A stretch of 30,125 nt of DNA from a virus, in IMG/VR virus record IMGVR_UViG_3300037184_000153, positions 1 to 30,125 of that record; one strand, given 5' to 3'. Every line of letters starts with the position of its first letter. Within the stretch, counting starts at the first letter, position 1. A program made the translations under genes and the position numbers. Of this stretch, positions 20,419-27,073 are shown in pieces. The notes beneath the pieces were generated by a model, which saw only the letters and a program-made list of their open reading frames with translations, made no database searches and was not told the origin of the DNA.

Positions 20419-20619
20419 ATGCTCGACATTTTTGATAGAGAACTTTCGGTTGGTGATCTCATTGCCTTCAATCCTCCGAGTTACAAAGGACTCCGGAAGG
20501 GGGTCATCGTTGCCTTCACTCCTAAAAATGTAAAGATCCAGTATTTCGATTTCTCCCATGATCAACGGATTACGTGGATGTCTCCAAAAGACGTAATGAA
20601 AAGAACCGATTGGTCTTGA
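20419..20619 (+). CDS. Small SH3/KOW-like protein
   Basis: 66 aa from ATG 20419; a GTG at 20404 overlaps the previous gene and is less likely. VGDLIAFNPP, KGVIVAFTPKNVKIQYFDF is the beta pattern of a small barrel, similar to gene 5901. Ends Ser-stop on the TGA of the next promoter. Confidence 0.65.
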   Translation: MLDIFDRELSVGDLIAFNPPSYKGLRKGVIVAFTPKNVKIQYFDFSHDQRITWMSPKDVMKRTDWS

Positions 20620-20633
20620 CATTTGATAAAAAA
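20616..20633 (+). promoter_or_regulatory. Repeat promoter copy 28
   Basis: TTGACATTTGATAAAAAA; first T is 36 nt before ATG 20652; its TGA ends the upstream gene. Confidence 0.8.
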
Positions 20634-20651
20634 TTCATCTCAATTATTCCC

Positions 20652-21845
20652 ATGCAAAACAAAGCTCGTCGTTCTGCTTTCCTTGCCCTCGCCGAAGATA
20701 TGTTCGTGCATCCTGAGTTCACGTGCATCAAAATGGAATTCCCCAAATCGAGTCCGCTTCTGTCTGGATTCGGCAACATGGAACTGGAATTGAAGTTCTT
20801 TATAGATCATTTCAAACCTGAGAACGCAGCTGTGGTTGAAAGTATTCCGTCCAATCATGGTGGTTGGTGGCAAACCAATACCGATGGAACCGCAATTGGA
20901 TTCGGATATGAGTGCCGTATCTTCGCCCTTTTGCTCTGTGCTGAAATGCTCCGTCGTCCGGAAAAGAAGAAATTAAAGGAAGTCATCAACATCGATCCGG
21001 AAGAAGTGTTCAGGGATACTTCCAAAGTCCCAGAGGGTTGGAAAATCGTTCCTCACAATCAGCGAATCAAGGCCGGTGATCGTTTCAATATGGGTGACTT
21101 GTGTTGGAATATCACCAATCAACCCGGTGATAAACAAGATATGGGTTTGACTTACATTCGGAAACTTCCGGAAAAGAAAGTCGAAGAGAAGTTTGTTGTC
21201 ACTGAGAACATGGCCGGTGGAAACGTGATGGATTATTTCATTTCTCGTGCTCCGGTTGCCAAGAAAGTTCCTTCCGAACATTTGATTCCTGCTGGTTATG
21301 AGGAAATCTTTCCCGGCACCGTCTTGAAAAAGGGCGACAAATTTTGGTGCAACTTCCTTGGCTGGAATGAAACTGCCGAGGTTGGTGAGGTCATCAAGGA
21401 TTCCAAAGGATTCATGACTTATATTCGAAAGACTGTTGCTCCGGTTGCTGTCAAGAAAGTCTTTTCCATCAATGACGTGACATCACCATGGAACCTTTAT
21501 CCTCCCGGTATTCCTGAGGGTTGGACTCGTTTGGCTCCAACCATCTGTGTGAAAGAGGGCGATCTGATTTGGGTTGGTTGTCATTGGATGAAAGCAACTC
21601 CCGGTGACATTGGTAAGCCTGCAAGATTTGGACTTTCTGATACGGTGTTAGTGACGATTCGAAAGATAGCCAAGCCGGTCAAGGTCAACGGTGTTGCTGT
21701 TCCGGAAGGTTGGGCAATCATCGAACATGGCCTAGAGATTCGTGATGGTGACAAGTATCTCGACGGTGATTGGACATACACTGGCAACGGTAGAACCGGT
21801 CGCAAGGTAGGTGAAAGCCGATTGGTCTATATCCGCAAGATCTAA
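20652..21845 (+). CDS. Protein with four PEGW...YIRK repeats
   Basis: 397 aa. Residues 1-110 form a mostly helical unique domain. Four repeats of about 46-52 residues follow, at about 126-171, 212-260, 287-338 and 350-396. Each starts (V/I)P(E/A)G(W/Y), has a central GD with a following Trp, and ends (Y/T)IRK. This is a beta-rich repeat seen in phage proteins of unknown role, perhaps for binding. Linkers are Lys/Val/Pro-rich. The upstream in-frame extension includes the promoter and is rejected. Confidence 0.8.
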   Translation: MQNKARRSAFLALAEDMFVHPEFTCIKMEFPKSSPLLSGFGNMELELKFFIDHFKPENAAVVESIPSNHGGWWQTNTDGTAIGFGYECRIFALLLCAEMLRRPEKKKLKEVINIDPEEVFRDTSKVPEGWKIVPHNQRIKAGDRFNMGDLCWNITNQPGDKQDMGLTYIRKLPEKKVEEKFVVTENMAGGNVMDYFISRAPVAKKVPSEHLIPAGYEEIFPGTVLKKGDKFWCNFLGWNETAEVGEVIKDSKGFMTYIRKTVAPVAVKKVFSINDVTSPWNLYPPGIPEGWTRLAPTICVKEGDLIWVGCHWMKATPGDIGKPARFGLSDTVLVTIRKIAKPVKVNGVAVPEGWAIIEHGLEIRDGDKYLDGDWTYTGNGRTGRKVGESRLVYIRKI

Positions 21846-21846
21846 C

Positions 21847-21874
21847 TTGACACGCAACAGAAAACTGTCATAGT
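21847..21874 (+). promoter_or_regulatory. Sigma70-like promoter without the TTTGAT block
   Basis: TTGACA (21847-21852) and CATAGT (21869-21874), 16-bp spacer. The TTGAC is 36 nt before ATG 21883, as in the repeat promoters, but the AT-rich block is absent. Confidence 0.55.
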
Positions 21875-21882
21875 TCTCTTTC

Positions 21883-22029
21883 ATGACACCAACAGAATAC
21901 ATCGAAGCATATCGTCTGATCAAAGCCAAGAAGAAGTCTGGAACGACCTTGGCCGATCTTCGCGAGGAATTCAAAAAGTTCTCTCTTTCCGATAAGGAAA
22001 AGATTCTTTCAGTTCTCCACGGAGATTGA
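21883..22029 (+). CDS. Small helical protein (48 aa)
   Basis: MTPTEYIEAYRLIKAKKKSG..., ends DKEKILSVLHGD. Two or three amphipathic helices, basic in the first half. Start supported by TTGAC spacing; function unknown. Confidence 0.7.
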   Translation: MTPTEYIEAYRLIKAKKKSGTTLADLREEFKKFSLSDKEKILSVLHGD

Positions 22030-22031
22030 TC

Positions 22032-22049
22032 TTGACATTTGATTAAGAA
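22032..22049 (+). promoter_or_regulatory. Repeat promoter copy 29
   Basis: TTGACATTTGATTAAGAA; first T is 36 nt before ATG 22068. Confidence 0.75.
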
Positions 22050-22067
22050 TCCATAGTCTTATTGCCA

Positions 22068-22262
22068 ATGAATGACAATGAGACTAAACGGTTGAGCCTA
22101 TTACAGCAAGAGGAACACTTCTTGCGAACGGATGGTATTCGTTATTTAGAAACGATGCAAGACAAGCCGTTGTTTCAACGACATGAAGACAAGGACGTGG
22201 CTGATGGTCTTTACCTCTTCCACACCTATGAATTCAGGTCATCCCATTCAGAAAAGTCTTGA
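22068..22262 (+). CDS. Unknown 64-aa protein
   Basis: Begins MNDNETKRLSLLQQEEHFLR; charged and helical. ATG 22068 is at the standard distance (the TTG at 22062 is not preferred). Ends Ser-stop on the TGA of the next promoter. Confidence 0.7.
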   Translation: MNDNETKRLSLLQQEEHFLRTDGIRYLETMQDKPLFQRHEDKDVADGLYLFHTYEFRSSHSEKS

Positions 22263-22276
22263 CTTTTATTTTAGTT
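22259..22276 (+). promoter_or_regulatory. Repeat promoter copy 30 (degenerate)
   Basis: TTGACTTTTATTTTAGTT; the GAT is lost, yet the first T is still 36 nt before ATG 22295 and the TGA still ends the upstream gene. Confidence 0.65.
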
Positions 22277-22294
22277 TGTTCCCTACTCAACACC

Positions 22295-22483
22295 ATGAAA
22301 GAAATTTTTCTCGTTGAACTGTCATCCACCGGGAAACATCCTTGGTCATCGATGGAAGCATTTGAAACAGAAGAAGAAGCTCAAAAAGCGGTGGTCTCTC
22401 AACGGAAGAAAGTCACGGGATGGTTTTTTCGGAAAAGACCCGTCACGTTGTACAAGACACTTGAAGAAGCAAAGAGATCATGA
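22295..22483 (+). CDS. Unknown 62-aa protein
   Basis: Begins MKEIFLVELSSTGKHPWSSM; the plan strand - helix (EAFETEEEAQKAVVSQRKK) - strand - helix is typical of small uncharacterised phage proteins. ATGA overlap with the next gene. Confidence 0.75.
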   Translation: MKEIFLVELSSTGKHPWSSMEAFETEEEAQKAVVSQRKKVTGWFFRKRPVTLYKTLEEAKRS

Positions 22484-22698
22484 ACTTCACCGAATCTGAA
22501 ATTACTGCTCTTGAAAAGGCCGGTTGGTATGATATCAAAGATGGCAGAGCTTACGATGGATGGCATAGAGTCATCAAGCAAGATTCAAATTATTTCGAAT
22601 TTCAAGCATCGATGGATGATGGGGAAGGTGGAAATTGGTGGGAGTTTGACAATGGATTCCCCACGATTGAGGGAGTCATTGATCGAAATAATTCTTGA
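22480..22698 (+). CDS. Unknown 72-aa acidic protein
   Basis: Begins MNFTESEITALEKAGWYDIK; aromatic-rich, with GEGGNWWEFDNGFPTIEGVI. Second gene of the 22295 operon. Ends Ser-stop on the TGA of the next promoter. Confidence 0.7.
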   Translation: MNFTESEITALEKAGWYDIKDGRAYDGWHRVIKQDSNYFEFQASMDDGEGGNWWEFDNGFPTIEGVIDRNNS

Positions 22699-22712
22699 CA
22701 TTTGATATAATT
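22695..22712 (+). promoter_or_regulatory. Repeat promoter copy 31
   Basis: TTGACATTTGATATAATT; first T is 34 nt before ATG 22729. The spacer TAGGGTGATCCTATGA can form a short hairpin over the start, like the one at 14124. Confidence 0.75.
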
Positions 22713-22728
22713 TAGGTAGGGTGATCCT

Positions 22729-23259
22729 ATGATTCAAATTAGTGAGCATCGATTCCAACGGAAGTTTGGAGACTGCAAGAACGCGCATGGCATCGGAATT
22801 TGGTACGATTCCAAACCCGGTGGCTTCTACAGTGGTTGGACGGCACGCCTTATCGTCAAGGATGATCGGATTCTCTATGGCTACAGCAAGGATTCACTGC
22901 ATGAAGCCATGAACCAATTGCGTTATCAAATGTCCGTGGTCGAGCTATGGATCAACATGCCAGTTATCTTTCATCGTCGGTCGTTCCAACATAAAAACAG
23001 TGTTTCGAGGCATTTCGACTCGGATTTCATTGGATCGGATGGATTGAATCGTTGGTGGTGCCATCGAACTCTCATCATTGAAAAAACCGATGAATATAAT
23101 TTCTTTCAGTACCGTTCTTGTATGGAAACTGCTGGGAGGAATTGCCGTGGACAATGGCAACCAAGGGATGATCCGGTTGAGTTTACCGTGATGGGACGTT
23201 CCATCAAAGACATCAAAGTGGTTTTGAAGGAGATGGAAAAAATCTTCAAAAGAACTTGA
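22729..23259 (+). CDS. Unknown 176-aa protein
   Basis: Begins MIQISEHRFQRKFGDCKNAH. Rich in Trp, His, Arg and Phe; two similar stretches (IWYDSKPGGFYSGWTARLIVK and WWCHRTLIIEKTDEYNFFQY) hint at a duplicated beta unit. No catalytic motif recognised. Single-gene unit; the stop is the TGA of the next promoter. Confidence 0.75.
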   Translation: MIQISEHRFQRKFGDCKNAHGIGIWYDSKPGGFYSGWTARLIVKDDRILYGYSKDSLHEAMNQLRYQMSVVELWINMPVIFHRRSFQHKNSVSRHFDSDFIGSDGLNRWWCHRTLIIEKTDEYNFFQYRSCMETAGRNCRGQWQPRDDPVEFTVMGRSIKDIKVVLKEMEKIFKRT

Positions 23260-23273
23260 CATTTGATTTAATC
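23256..23273 (+). promoter_or_regulatory. Repeat promoter copy 32
   Basis: TTGACATTTGATTTAATC; first T is 35 nt before ATG 23291. Near-identical to the 20169 copy including its spacer. Confidence 0.8.
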
Positions 23274-23290
23274 GTGTCACCGTTGCTCCC

Positions 23291-23740
23291 ATGAACGTGA
23301 CCATCATCTATCCTACCGATTACCGTTCAACCTATCCGAAAGCCGTAGAGCTATGGCTGGAAGGCAAATATAACGAATCGGTTGCATCATTCGTCAAGAG
23401 TTCTTGTCAGCTTGTTCTTAAAGGTGATGAGAAGCGTGCCTATGCCTATGCTTACGAACGACAACAGTTTGAATCGAGTCGAGTAGAAGCCAAACGGCAC
23501 GAAGCAATCACCGATGCAATGTGCCACGCTGCACAAGCGTTTGAAGGAATCGACCGGAACCGTGTTACTCCGGAAAATAAGGATTACTGGGAATTGGTTC
23601 GAATGATCGAGGCTCGGCGGAAGGAATGGCAGAAGCTTTACGGAGTTTGGAATCAGCACGAAAAGGCAAAGCTGAATGCCATTCGATTAAAAGCTTTCGT
23701 TCGCTCGATGCGATTGTTGAAAGTAAATATTGACATTTGA
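23291..23740 (+). CDS. Unknown 149-aa helical protein
   Basis: Begins MNVTIIYPTDYRSTYPKAVE. Almost wholly helical, rich in Ala, Arg and Glu; AVELWLEGKYNESVASFVKSS resembles one TPR-like helix pair. Its stop is the second TGA of the next promoter (in TTTGAT), so the last residues NIDI are encoded by the promoter repeat itself. Confidence 0.75.
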   Translation: MNVTIIYPTDYRSTYPKAVELWLEGKYNESVASFVKSSCQLVLKGDEKRAYAYAYERQQFESSRVEAKRHEAITDAMCHAAQAFEGIDRNRVTPENKDYWELVRMIEARRKEWQKLYGVWNQHEKAKLNAIRLKAFVRSMRLLKVNIDI

Positions 23741-23747
23741 TTTAATT
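23730..23747 (+). promoter_or_regulatory. Repeat promoter copy 33
   Basis: TTGACATTTGATTTAATT; first T is 35 nt before ATG 23765. The upstream gene ends at the TGA of its TTTGAT part. Confidence 0.8.
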
Positions 23748-23764
23748 TCGTTACCGTCGATTAC

Positions 23765-24088
23765 ATGAAACTCGTAGACGATCTTGCAACACTTCTTTCC
23801 ATTTGGTCTAACCGTGGAACGAAATTCAATTTCGATTTTCCTATGGTCATTGCAAACTCCTTGACAGAAGAGGAAATCCGTGCGGTTTTGATTTGGATTC
23901 GTTCTCTCGGGCCGGTGACAATCGAGACGGATTCAACTTCTTATAATACGCCCGGTGGTTATGCGGATACCTATCATGTCTGGATCAAAGGAGTTTCACC
24001 CGTCAGAATGTATCTTGGATTCCGCTTCGAAGGCGAAGACGATTCCACCTTGGTAATGTCGAGAAAGATTCTTTCAGAACTGTCTTGA
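23765..24088 (+). CDS. Unknown 107-aa protein
   Basis: Begins MKLVDDLATLLSIWSNRGTK; a helix with LTEEEIRAVLIWIRSLGPV, then a beta part (DTYHVWIKGVSPVRMYLGFRF). No family recognised. Ends Ser-stop on the TGA of the next promoter. Confidence 0.75.
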   Translation: MKLVDDLATLLSIWSNRGTKFNFDFPMVIANSLTEEEIRAVLIWIRSLGPVTIETDSTSYNTPGGYADTYHVWIKGVSPVRMYLGFRFEGEDDSTLVMSRKILSELS

Positions 24089-24102
24089 CTTTTGATTTAA
24101 TT
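24085..24102 (+). promoter_or_regulatory. Repeat promoter copy 34
   Basis: TTGACTTTTGATTTAATT; first T is 34 nt before ATG 24119. The spacer holds a small ATTCAG/CTGAAT inverted repeat just before the ATG. Confidence 0.8.
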
Positions 24103-24118
24103 CAGTAAAGCTGAATCC

Positions 24119-24364
24119 ATGAAATCAAACAACAGGTGGACGACTCCTTATTTTGGAGTTTCTCATTATGGTGAAATGTCCTCTGAAAACCGATGGGCAA
24201 CGATAACCAGACTGGGGAACAAAACCATTATTCTCATTTGTTGGAACGCCGACAAGGCTCATACGTTCAACTCTCCGGAGTTTACTTTTACTTCCATCAT
24301 TGCTGCTCAGCAAGCCGGCGAAGCATTCGTCGAAAACAACACGATTCCTGAAATTAAATCTTGA
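24119..24364 (+). CDS. Unknown 81-aa protein
   Basis: Begins MKSNNRWTTPYFGVSHYGEM; beta strands (WATITRLGNKTIILICWN) then a helix (SIIAAQQAGEAFVEN). Ends Ser-stop on the TGA of the next promoter. Function unknown. Confidence 0.75.
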   Translation: MKSNNRWTTPYFGVSHYGEMSSENRWATITRLGNKTIILICWNADKAHTFNSPEFTFTSIIAAQQAGEAFVENNTIPEIKS

Positions 24365-24378
24365 CTTTTGATTTAATT
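24361..24378 (+). promoter_or_regulatory. Repeat promoter copy 35
   Basis: TTGACTTTTGATTTAATT; first T is 36 nt before ATG 24397; its TGA ends the upstream gene. Confidence 0.8.
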
Positions 24379-24396
24379 CCTACCAACCTCTTTCCC

Positions 24397-24840
24397 ATGA
24401 ACATCACCCACATCGTTAGTCTCTCCCCTCGTTTCCCGGCTGTCAATACCGCCGAGATTCTTCGCAAGAAGTACCTGCAAGCTCAGAAACGCTACGGTCT
24501 CAAGGCCGGTGATCGGGTTCGTGTCATCGCCAAGGCCGGTGATTACCAACTTGGTTGGAGAAATACTTGGGAACTCCGTATGGATTCTGCCGTGGGCAAG
24601 AACTTCACGGTCAAGAGTATCGATGGAGCAACCGGTGTAGATCTCGTTGAAGGCGAATATTGGTTCCCCTTCTTTGTTCTCCAGAAGATCAACACGAATC
24701 CGATTCGCATTCCTTTGAAGGACGGCGGGGAGGCCATTGTCACCAAGGGCCACACTTACATTGACGGTCGCCCCTTCTCAAAGGGAACCCTCAAGCGCCT
24801 CAATGCTGCTGTGCTCCGGATGGAACGGAACATGGCGTAA
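24397..24840 (+). CDS. SH3-like-barrel protein, probably well expressed
   Basis: 147 aa. GLKAGDRVRVIAKAGDY (about 35-50) and GEYWFPFFVLQ (about 89-99) follow the strand pattern of an SH3-like barrel; the C-terminus is basic (GRPFSKGTLKRLNAAVLRM). C-ending codons (GCC AAG, CTC, AAG AAC TTC ACG GTC AAG) are enriched, like genes 6995 and 27204, and a strong terminator follows, so an abundant single-gene mRNA is likely. Specific role unknown. Confidence 0.75.
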   Translation: MNITHIVSLSPRFPAVNTAEILRKKYLQAQKRYGLKAGDRVRVIAKAGDYQLGWRNTWELRMDSAVGKNFTVKSIDGATGVDLVEGEYWFPFFVLQKINTNPIRIPLKDGGEAIVTKGHTYIDGRPFSKGTLKRLNAAVLRMERNMA

Positions 24841-24861
24841 CGCCAATCGACAGAATTAACA

Positions 24862-24894
24862 AAACCCCGGAGACTGCAAATCCGGGGTTTTTGC
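24862..24894 (+). terminator. Strong rho-independent terminator
   Basis: AAACCCCGG (24862-24870) pairs with CCGGGGTTT (24882-24890), followed by TT. The loop contains GACTGCAAA, also the loop of the terminator at 27808. The next promoter begins immediately after. Confidence 0.9.
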
Positions 24895-24912
24895 TTGACT
24901 TTGGATAAAATG
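24895..24912 (+). promoter_or_regulatory. Repeat promoter copy 36 (GGATAAAA class)
   Basis: TTGACTTTGGATAAAATG, directly after a terminator; first T is 37 nt before ATG 24932. Confidence 0.85.
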
Positions 24913-24931
24913 AGGATCTTAATTCAAAACC

Positions 24932-25162
24932 ATGGACACTCCCGTTCCTACTCGTGAGGATTACGATGCAAACACTCCAAAACCCAATTGTCGTTTGAAT
25001 GGCGATGGAGTTCCTCTTTCGATTGACAAACAGAGATGGCTCAATATTGCCTTTGGAACGATCCGTGCTGAACGTGATTATGCCAAGGCAACCGGAAATA
25101 CCCGGCTCACCGAAATGTTAACCAATGTCCTTTCCACACTGATTCTGGTAGACTGTGAATAA
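24932..25162 (+). CDS. Unknown 76-aa protein
   Basis: Begins MDTPVPTREDYDANTPKPNC; a polar N-terminal part, then the helical RWLNIAFGTIRAERDYAKAT and a hydrophobic end. Operon with gene 25169, 6 nt downstream. Function unknown. Confidence 0.75.
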   Translation: MDTPVPTREDYDANTPKPNCRLNGDGVPLSIDKQRWLNIAFGTIRAERDYAKATGNTRLTEMLTNVLSTLILVDCE

Positions 25163-25168
25163 TAATTT

Positions 25169-25342
25169 ATGAAATTCAAGGTCGTGTTCCCAATGTCCGA
25201 TTCACTACAAGCACTCCAGAAGATGGACTCTCAGAAGAATCGGCTTCTAGGCAAGTTCATTCAATTCGATGAGACTGTCACTGTCGAATTCGACACCAAG
25301 ACTCGAATGGCAAAAGTGCTACCGATTAAAAAAGGTTCTTGA
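25169..25342 (+). CDS. Unknown 57-aa protein, paralogue of gene 10285
   Basis: MKFKVVFPMS... ends VEFDTKTRMAKVLPIKKGS. Same start and end motifs as the 62-aa protein at 10285. Ends Ser-stop on the TGA of the next promoter. Function unknown. Confidence 0.75.
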   Translation: MKFKVVFPMSDSLQALQKMDSQKNRLLGKFIQFDETVTVEFDTKTRMAKVLPIKKGS

Positions 25343-25356
25343 CATTTGATTAAAAT
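25339..25356 (+). promoter_or_regulatory. Repeat promoter copy 37
   Basis: TTGACATTTGATTAAAAT; first T is 39 nt before ATG 25378; its TGA ends the upstream gene. Confidence 0.8.
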
Positions 25357-25377
25357 CATCTCAACCTCTCCAGCATC

Positions 25378-25665
25378 ATGAATCACCTTGAGCAGTATCG
25401 CTGTGCTGTTATCTCCAATATCCGTTACGGTCATGGGTTTGGCCGAAATCACACCCTTTATGCGGAGATCCGTGGAACCAACGATGAACTTCTCGTGAGT
25501 GCTACACTGGAGTATTGCACTGCACGTATGGTCGAAGCGGCGAAGTATTTCGCCAAGGTGGATCGAGTCGTTCCGTTGTCTCGTGCAATTACTGTAGATA
25601 GTTTGATTCGCACCATTGCCGGAATCGAATGTCCGGATCGTCGGGACGACACTTACTTTCCATGA
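25378..25665 (+). CDS. Unknown 95-aa protein
   Basis: Begins MNHLEQYRCAVISNIRYGHG; a beta N-terminal part (HTLYAEIRGTNDELLVSATL) then helices. First of three ATGA-coupled genes (25378, 25662, 25790). No family recognised. Confidence 0.75.
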   Translation: MNHLEQYRCAVISNIRYGHGFGRNHTLYAEIRGTNDELLVSATLEYCTARMVEAAKYFAKVDRVVPLSRAITVDSLIRTIAGIECPDRRDDTYFP

Positions 25666-25793
25666 TCACCCTTCACGGATGCAACTCCGGAAACCGCACT
25701 CGCACGCTCTATTCAAAGGACGGCGGGCAAACGTGGTATCTCAATCCAGAATGCACCATTCAAATCAACTCTAAAAAAATCAGAACATCATGA
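25662..25793 (+). CDS. Small unknown protein (43 aa)
   Basis: MITLHGCNSGNRTRTLYSKD, GGQTWYLNPEC...; a beta meander with two Cys (positions 7 and 31). Overlaps both neighbours by ATGA, which supports it as a coupled gene despite its size. Confidence 0.6.
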   Translation: MITLHGCNSGNRTRTLYSKDGGQTWYLNPECTIQINSKKIRTS

Positions 25794-25975
25794 ATGCATT
25801 CACCCTCATTGGAATCATTTTTGTCATCCTCATTGCAATTGCTTATGTTGCGATTGGTGCTTGGTGTATCACTATCGAGATGGCTGATAATGACACTCCA
25901 TGGTACAAGGCATTTCCCGCTGGAGTTATCTGGCCTCTTATGATTCTATGTCTCTGGTTGGCGAACAAGCTTTAG
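25790..25975 (+). CDS. Small two-helix membrane protein
   Basis: 61 aa. Helices about 4-29 and 41-60 with an EMADNDTPWYK loop. Last gene of its operon. Confidence 0.7.
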   Translation: MNAFTLIGIIFVILIAIAYVAIGAWCITIEMADNDTPWYKAFPAGVIWPLMILCLWLANKL

Positions 25976-26047
25976 TTACTACCACACCTAACTTCCTCAG
26001 GTCAAAAAGCTTCGGCGGCAACCCTAAGAAAATAATTCACTTAGGTC

Positions 26048-26065
26048 TTGACATTGATAAAAACT
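26048..26065 (+). promoter_or_regulatory. Repeat promoter copy 38 (one-base deletion)
   Basis: TTGACATTGATAAAAACT; one T or G is missing from TTKGAT. First T is 39 nt before ATG 26087. Upstream, CCTAAG/CTTAGG form a weak hairpin. Confidence 0.7.
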
Positions 26066-26086
26066 AGGTGCTTACTACCCAAAGTC

Positions 26087-26287
26087 ATGAAATCTATTCC
26101 AGCCCTCCATTGGTATTCAGTCACGTTTTACCTGAAACCAGATTCATTTTACCTCAAGGTCAATCCTCATGTCAACCCGGTAACGAATGTTTCAATTCAT
26201 TGCATTAGGGGTCAGGCAAAGCGAATTGCCAGCGAACTTACCGGCCTTGCTCATTGGTCTTACAAGATAACCGTCAATGGCCGATGA
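26087..26287 (+). CDS. Unknown 66-aa protein
   Basis: Begins MKSIPALHWYSVTFYLKPDS; three beta strands, then a helix (GQAKRIASELTGLAH) and a last strand. The TTG at 26048 belongs to the promoter. ATGA overlap with the next gene. Confidence 0.75.
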   Translation: MKSIPALHWYSVTFYLKPDSFYLKVNPHVNPVTNVSIHCIRGQAKRIASELTGLAHWSYKITVNGR

Positions 26288-26508
26288 AAAAGCTCAAAAC
26301 GATTCTTATCATTCTTGCCTTACCGTGGATATTTTTTTGGATCATCCTTCGAAGTGGATTTGATATTTTCAAGGATACCGGTGGGCATACGGCTGGAATT
26401 GCAGCTGGTTTCATGATCATCGGAGCATTCTTTGCTCTTGCCGTTGGAATCGGGGAATTGATCGTGGCAGGACTTGTTATAATGGCCTGCGTCCATTTCT
26501 TTGGTTAA
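26284..26508 (+). CDS. Small membrane protein (2-3 helices)
   Basis: 74 aa. Basic start MKKLK, then hydrophobic segments about 5-23, 36-56 and 58-73, with a polar FDIFKDTGGH loop. Coupled to the previous gene. Function unknown. Confidence 0.7.
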   Translation: MKKLKTILIILALPWIFFWIILRSGFDIFKDTGGHTAGIAAGFMIIGAFFALAVGIGELIVAGLVIMACVHFFG

Positions 26509-26697
26509 ATAATCTTTAGGATTGGCCTGTCGTTGAACGGAAAGGGCAATATAAAAGGTTTTGACCGTTGAAACGGGTCAACGGAGCTATTTGACGGAAA
26601 GTGGCGTAATTGGGCAGGTTGATCAGAGTTTTTATAAAACACAAGCCCAAAGTGAGAAGAGAGGAAAGATTTTCTTTTGGATCTGAGACGATTTGTG
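26509..26697 (+). other. Non-coding leader region with palindromes
   Basis: No convincing gene. Contains a perfect 7-bp hairpin CCGTTGA/TCAACGG (26565-26584) without a T run, flanked by related pieces (GTTGAACGGAAAGGGC at about 26531, TTTGACGGAAAGTGGCG at about 26590). It could be a structured leader RNA, a small RNA or an operator cluster ahead of gene 26736. Confidence 0.4.
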
Positions 26698-26714
26698 TTG
26701 ATTTATTAAATCAA
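26698..26714 (+). promoter_or_regulatory. Diverged promoter copy with inverted repeat
   Basis: TTGATTTATTAAATCAA: TTGATTT and AAATCAA form an inverted repeat. First T is 38 nt before ATG 26736 and the spacer ends TCAGCACC like other cassettes, so it may be a mutated repeat promoter. Confidence 0.45.
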
Positions 26715-26735
26715 ATCTGCATGCTTCTCAGCACC

Positions 26736-27071
26736 ATGATCAAACTTAACTTCTTCAACATGAGTCTCTCAGCTCGCCGCAATGTTGTGAATAATTGCAA
26801 CAGTTTTAGCGATCTTCCCTTTGAATACTGGCATGCAAGGAAAATTGAAGGTGGCAAGTGTGCCATTGAAAATCTCATCCATGGCACAGGATTGCAGTTG
26901 AATCGTAAAAATCTTGCCGAATATTACGAATTCATGAGTGCAAATGAATTGTATCGGCATCTCCAATATCAACGAGACGAGGCAGCAAAGATTGCCAAGG
27001 AGCTTACGGAAACGATGGAGGAAATGGACGGCACCGTGACCAAGGTAACGGTGATCCTTCGGAATGAGTAA
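26736..27071 (+). CDS. Unknown 111-aa helical protein
   Basis: Begins MIKLNFFNMSLSARRNVVNN. Charged helices (NELYRHLQYQRDEAAKIAKEL TETMEEM) suggest a coiled coil, then a short strand (TKVTVILRNE). The frame is open to 26610, but that part is non-coding-like; ATG 26736 fits promoter spacing (26760 is an alternative). Followed by a strong terminator. Confidence 0.65.
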   Translation: MIKLNFFNMSLSARRNVVNNCNSFSDLPFEYWHARKIEGGKCAIENLIHGTGLQLNRKNLAEYYEFMSANELYRHLQYQRDEAAKIAKELTETMEEMDGTVTKVTVILRNE

Positions 27072-27073
27072 AA

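Noticed and set aside
26610-26735. An N-terminal extension of gene 26736 to 26610.
   Set aside because: The composition is non-coding-like, and a diverged promoter copy lies between; ATG 26736 is at the expected distance.
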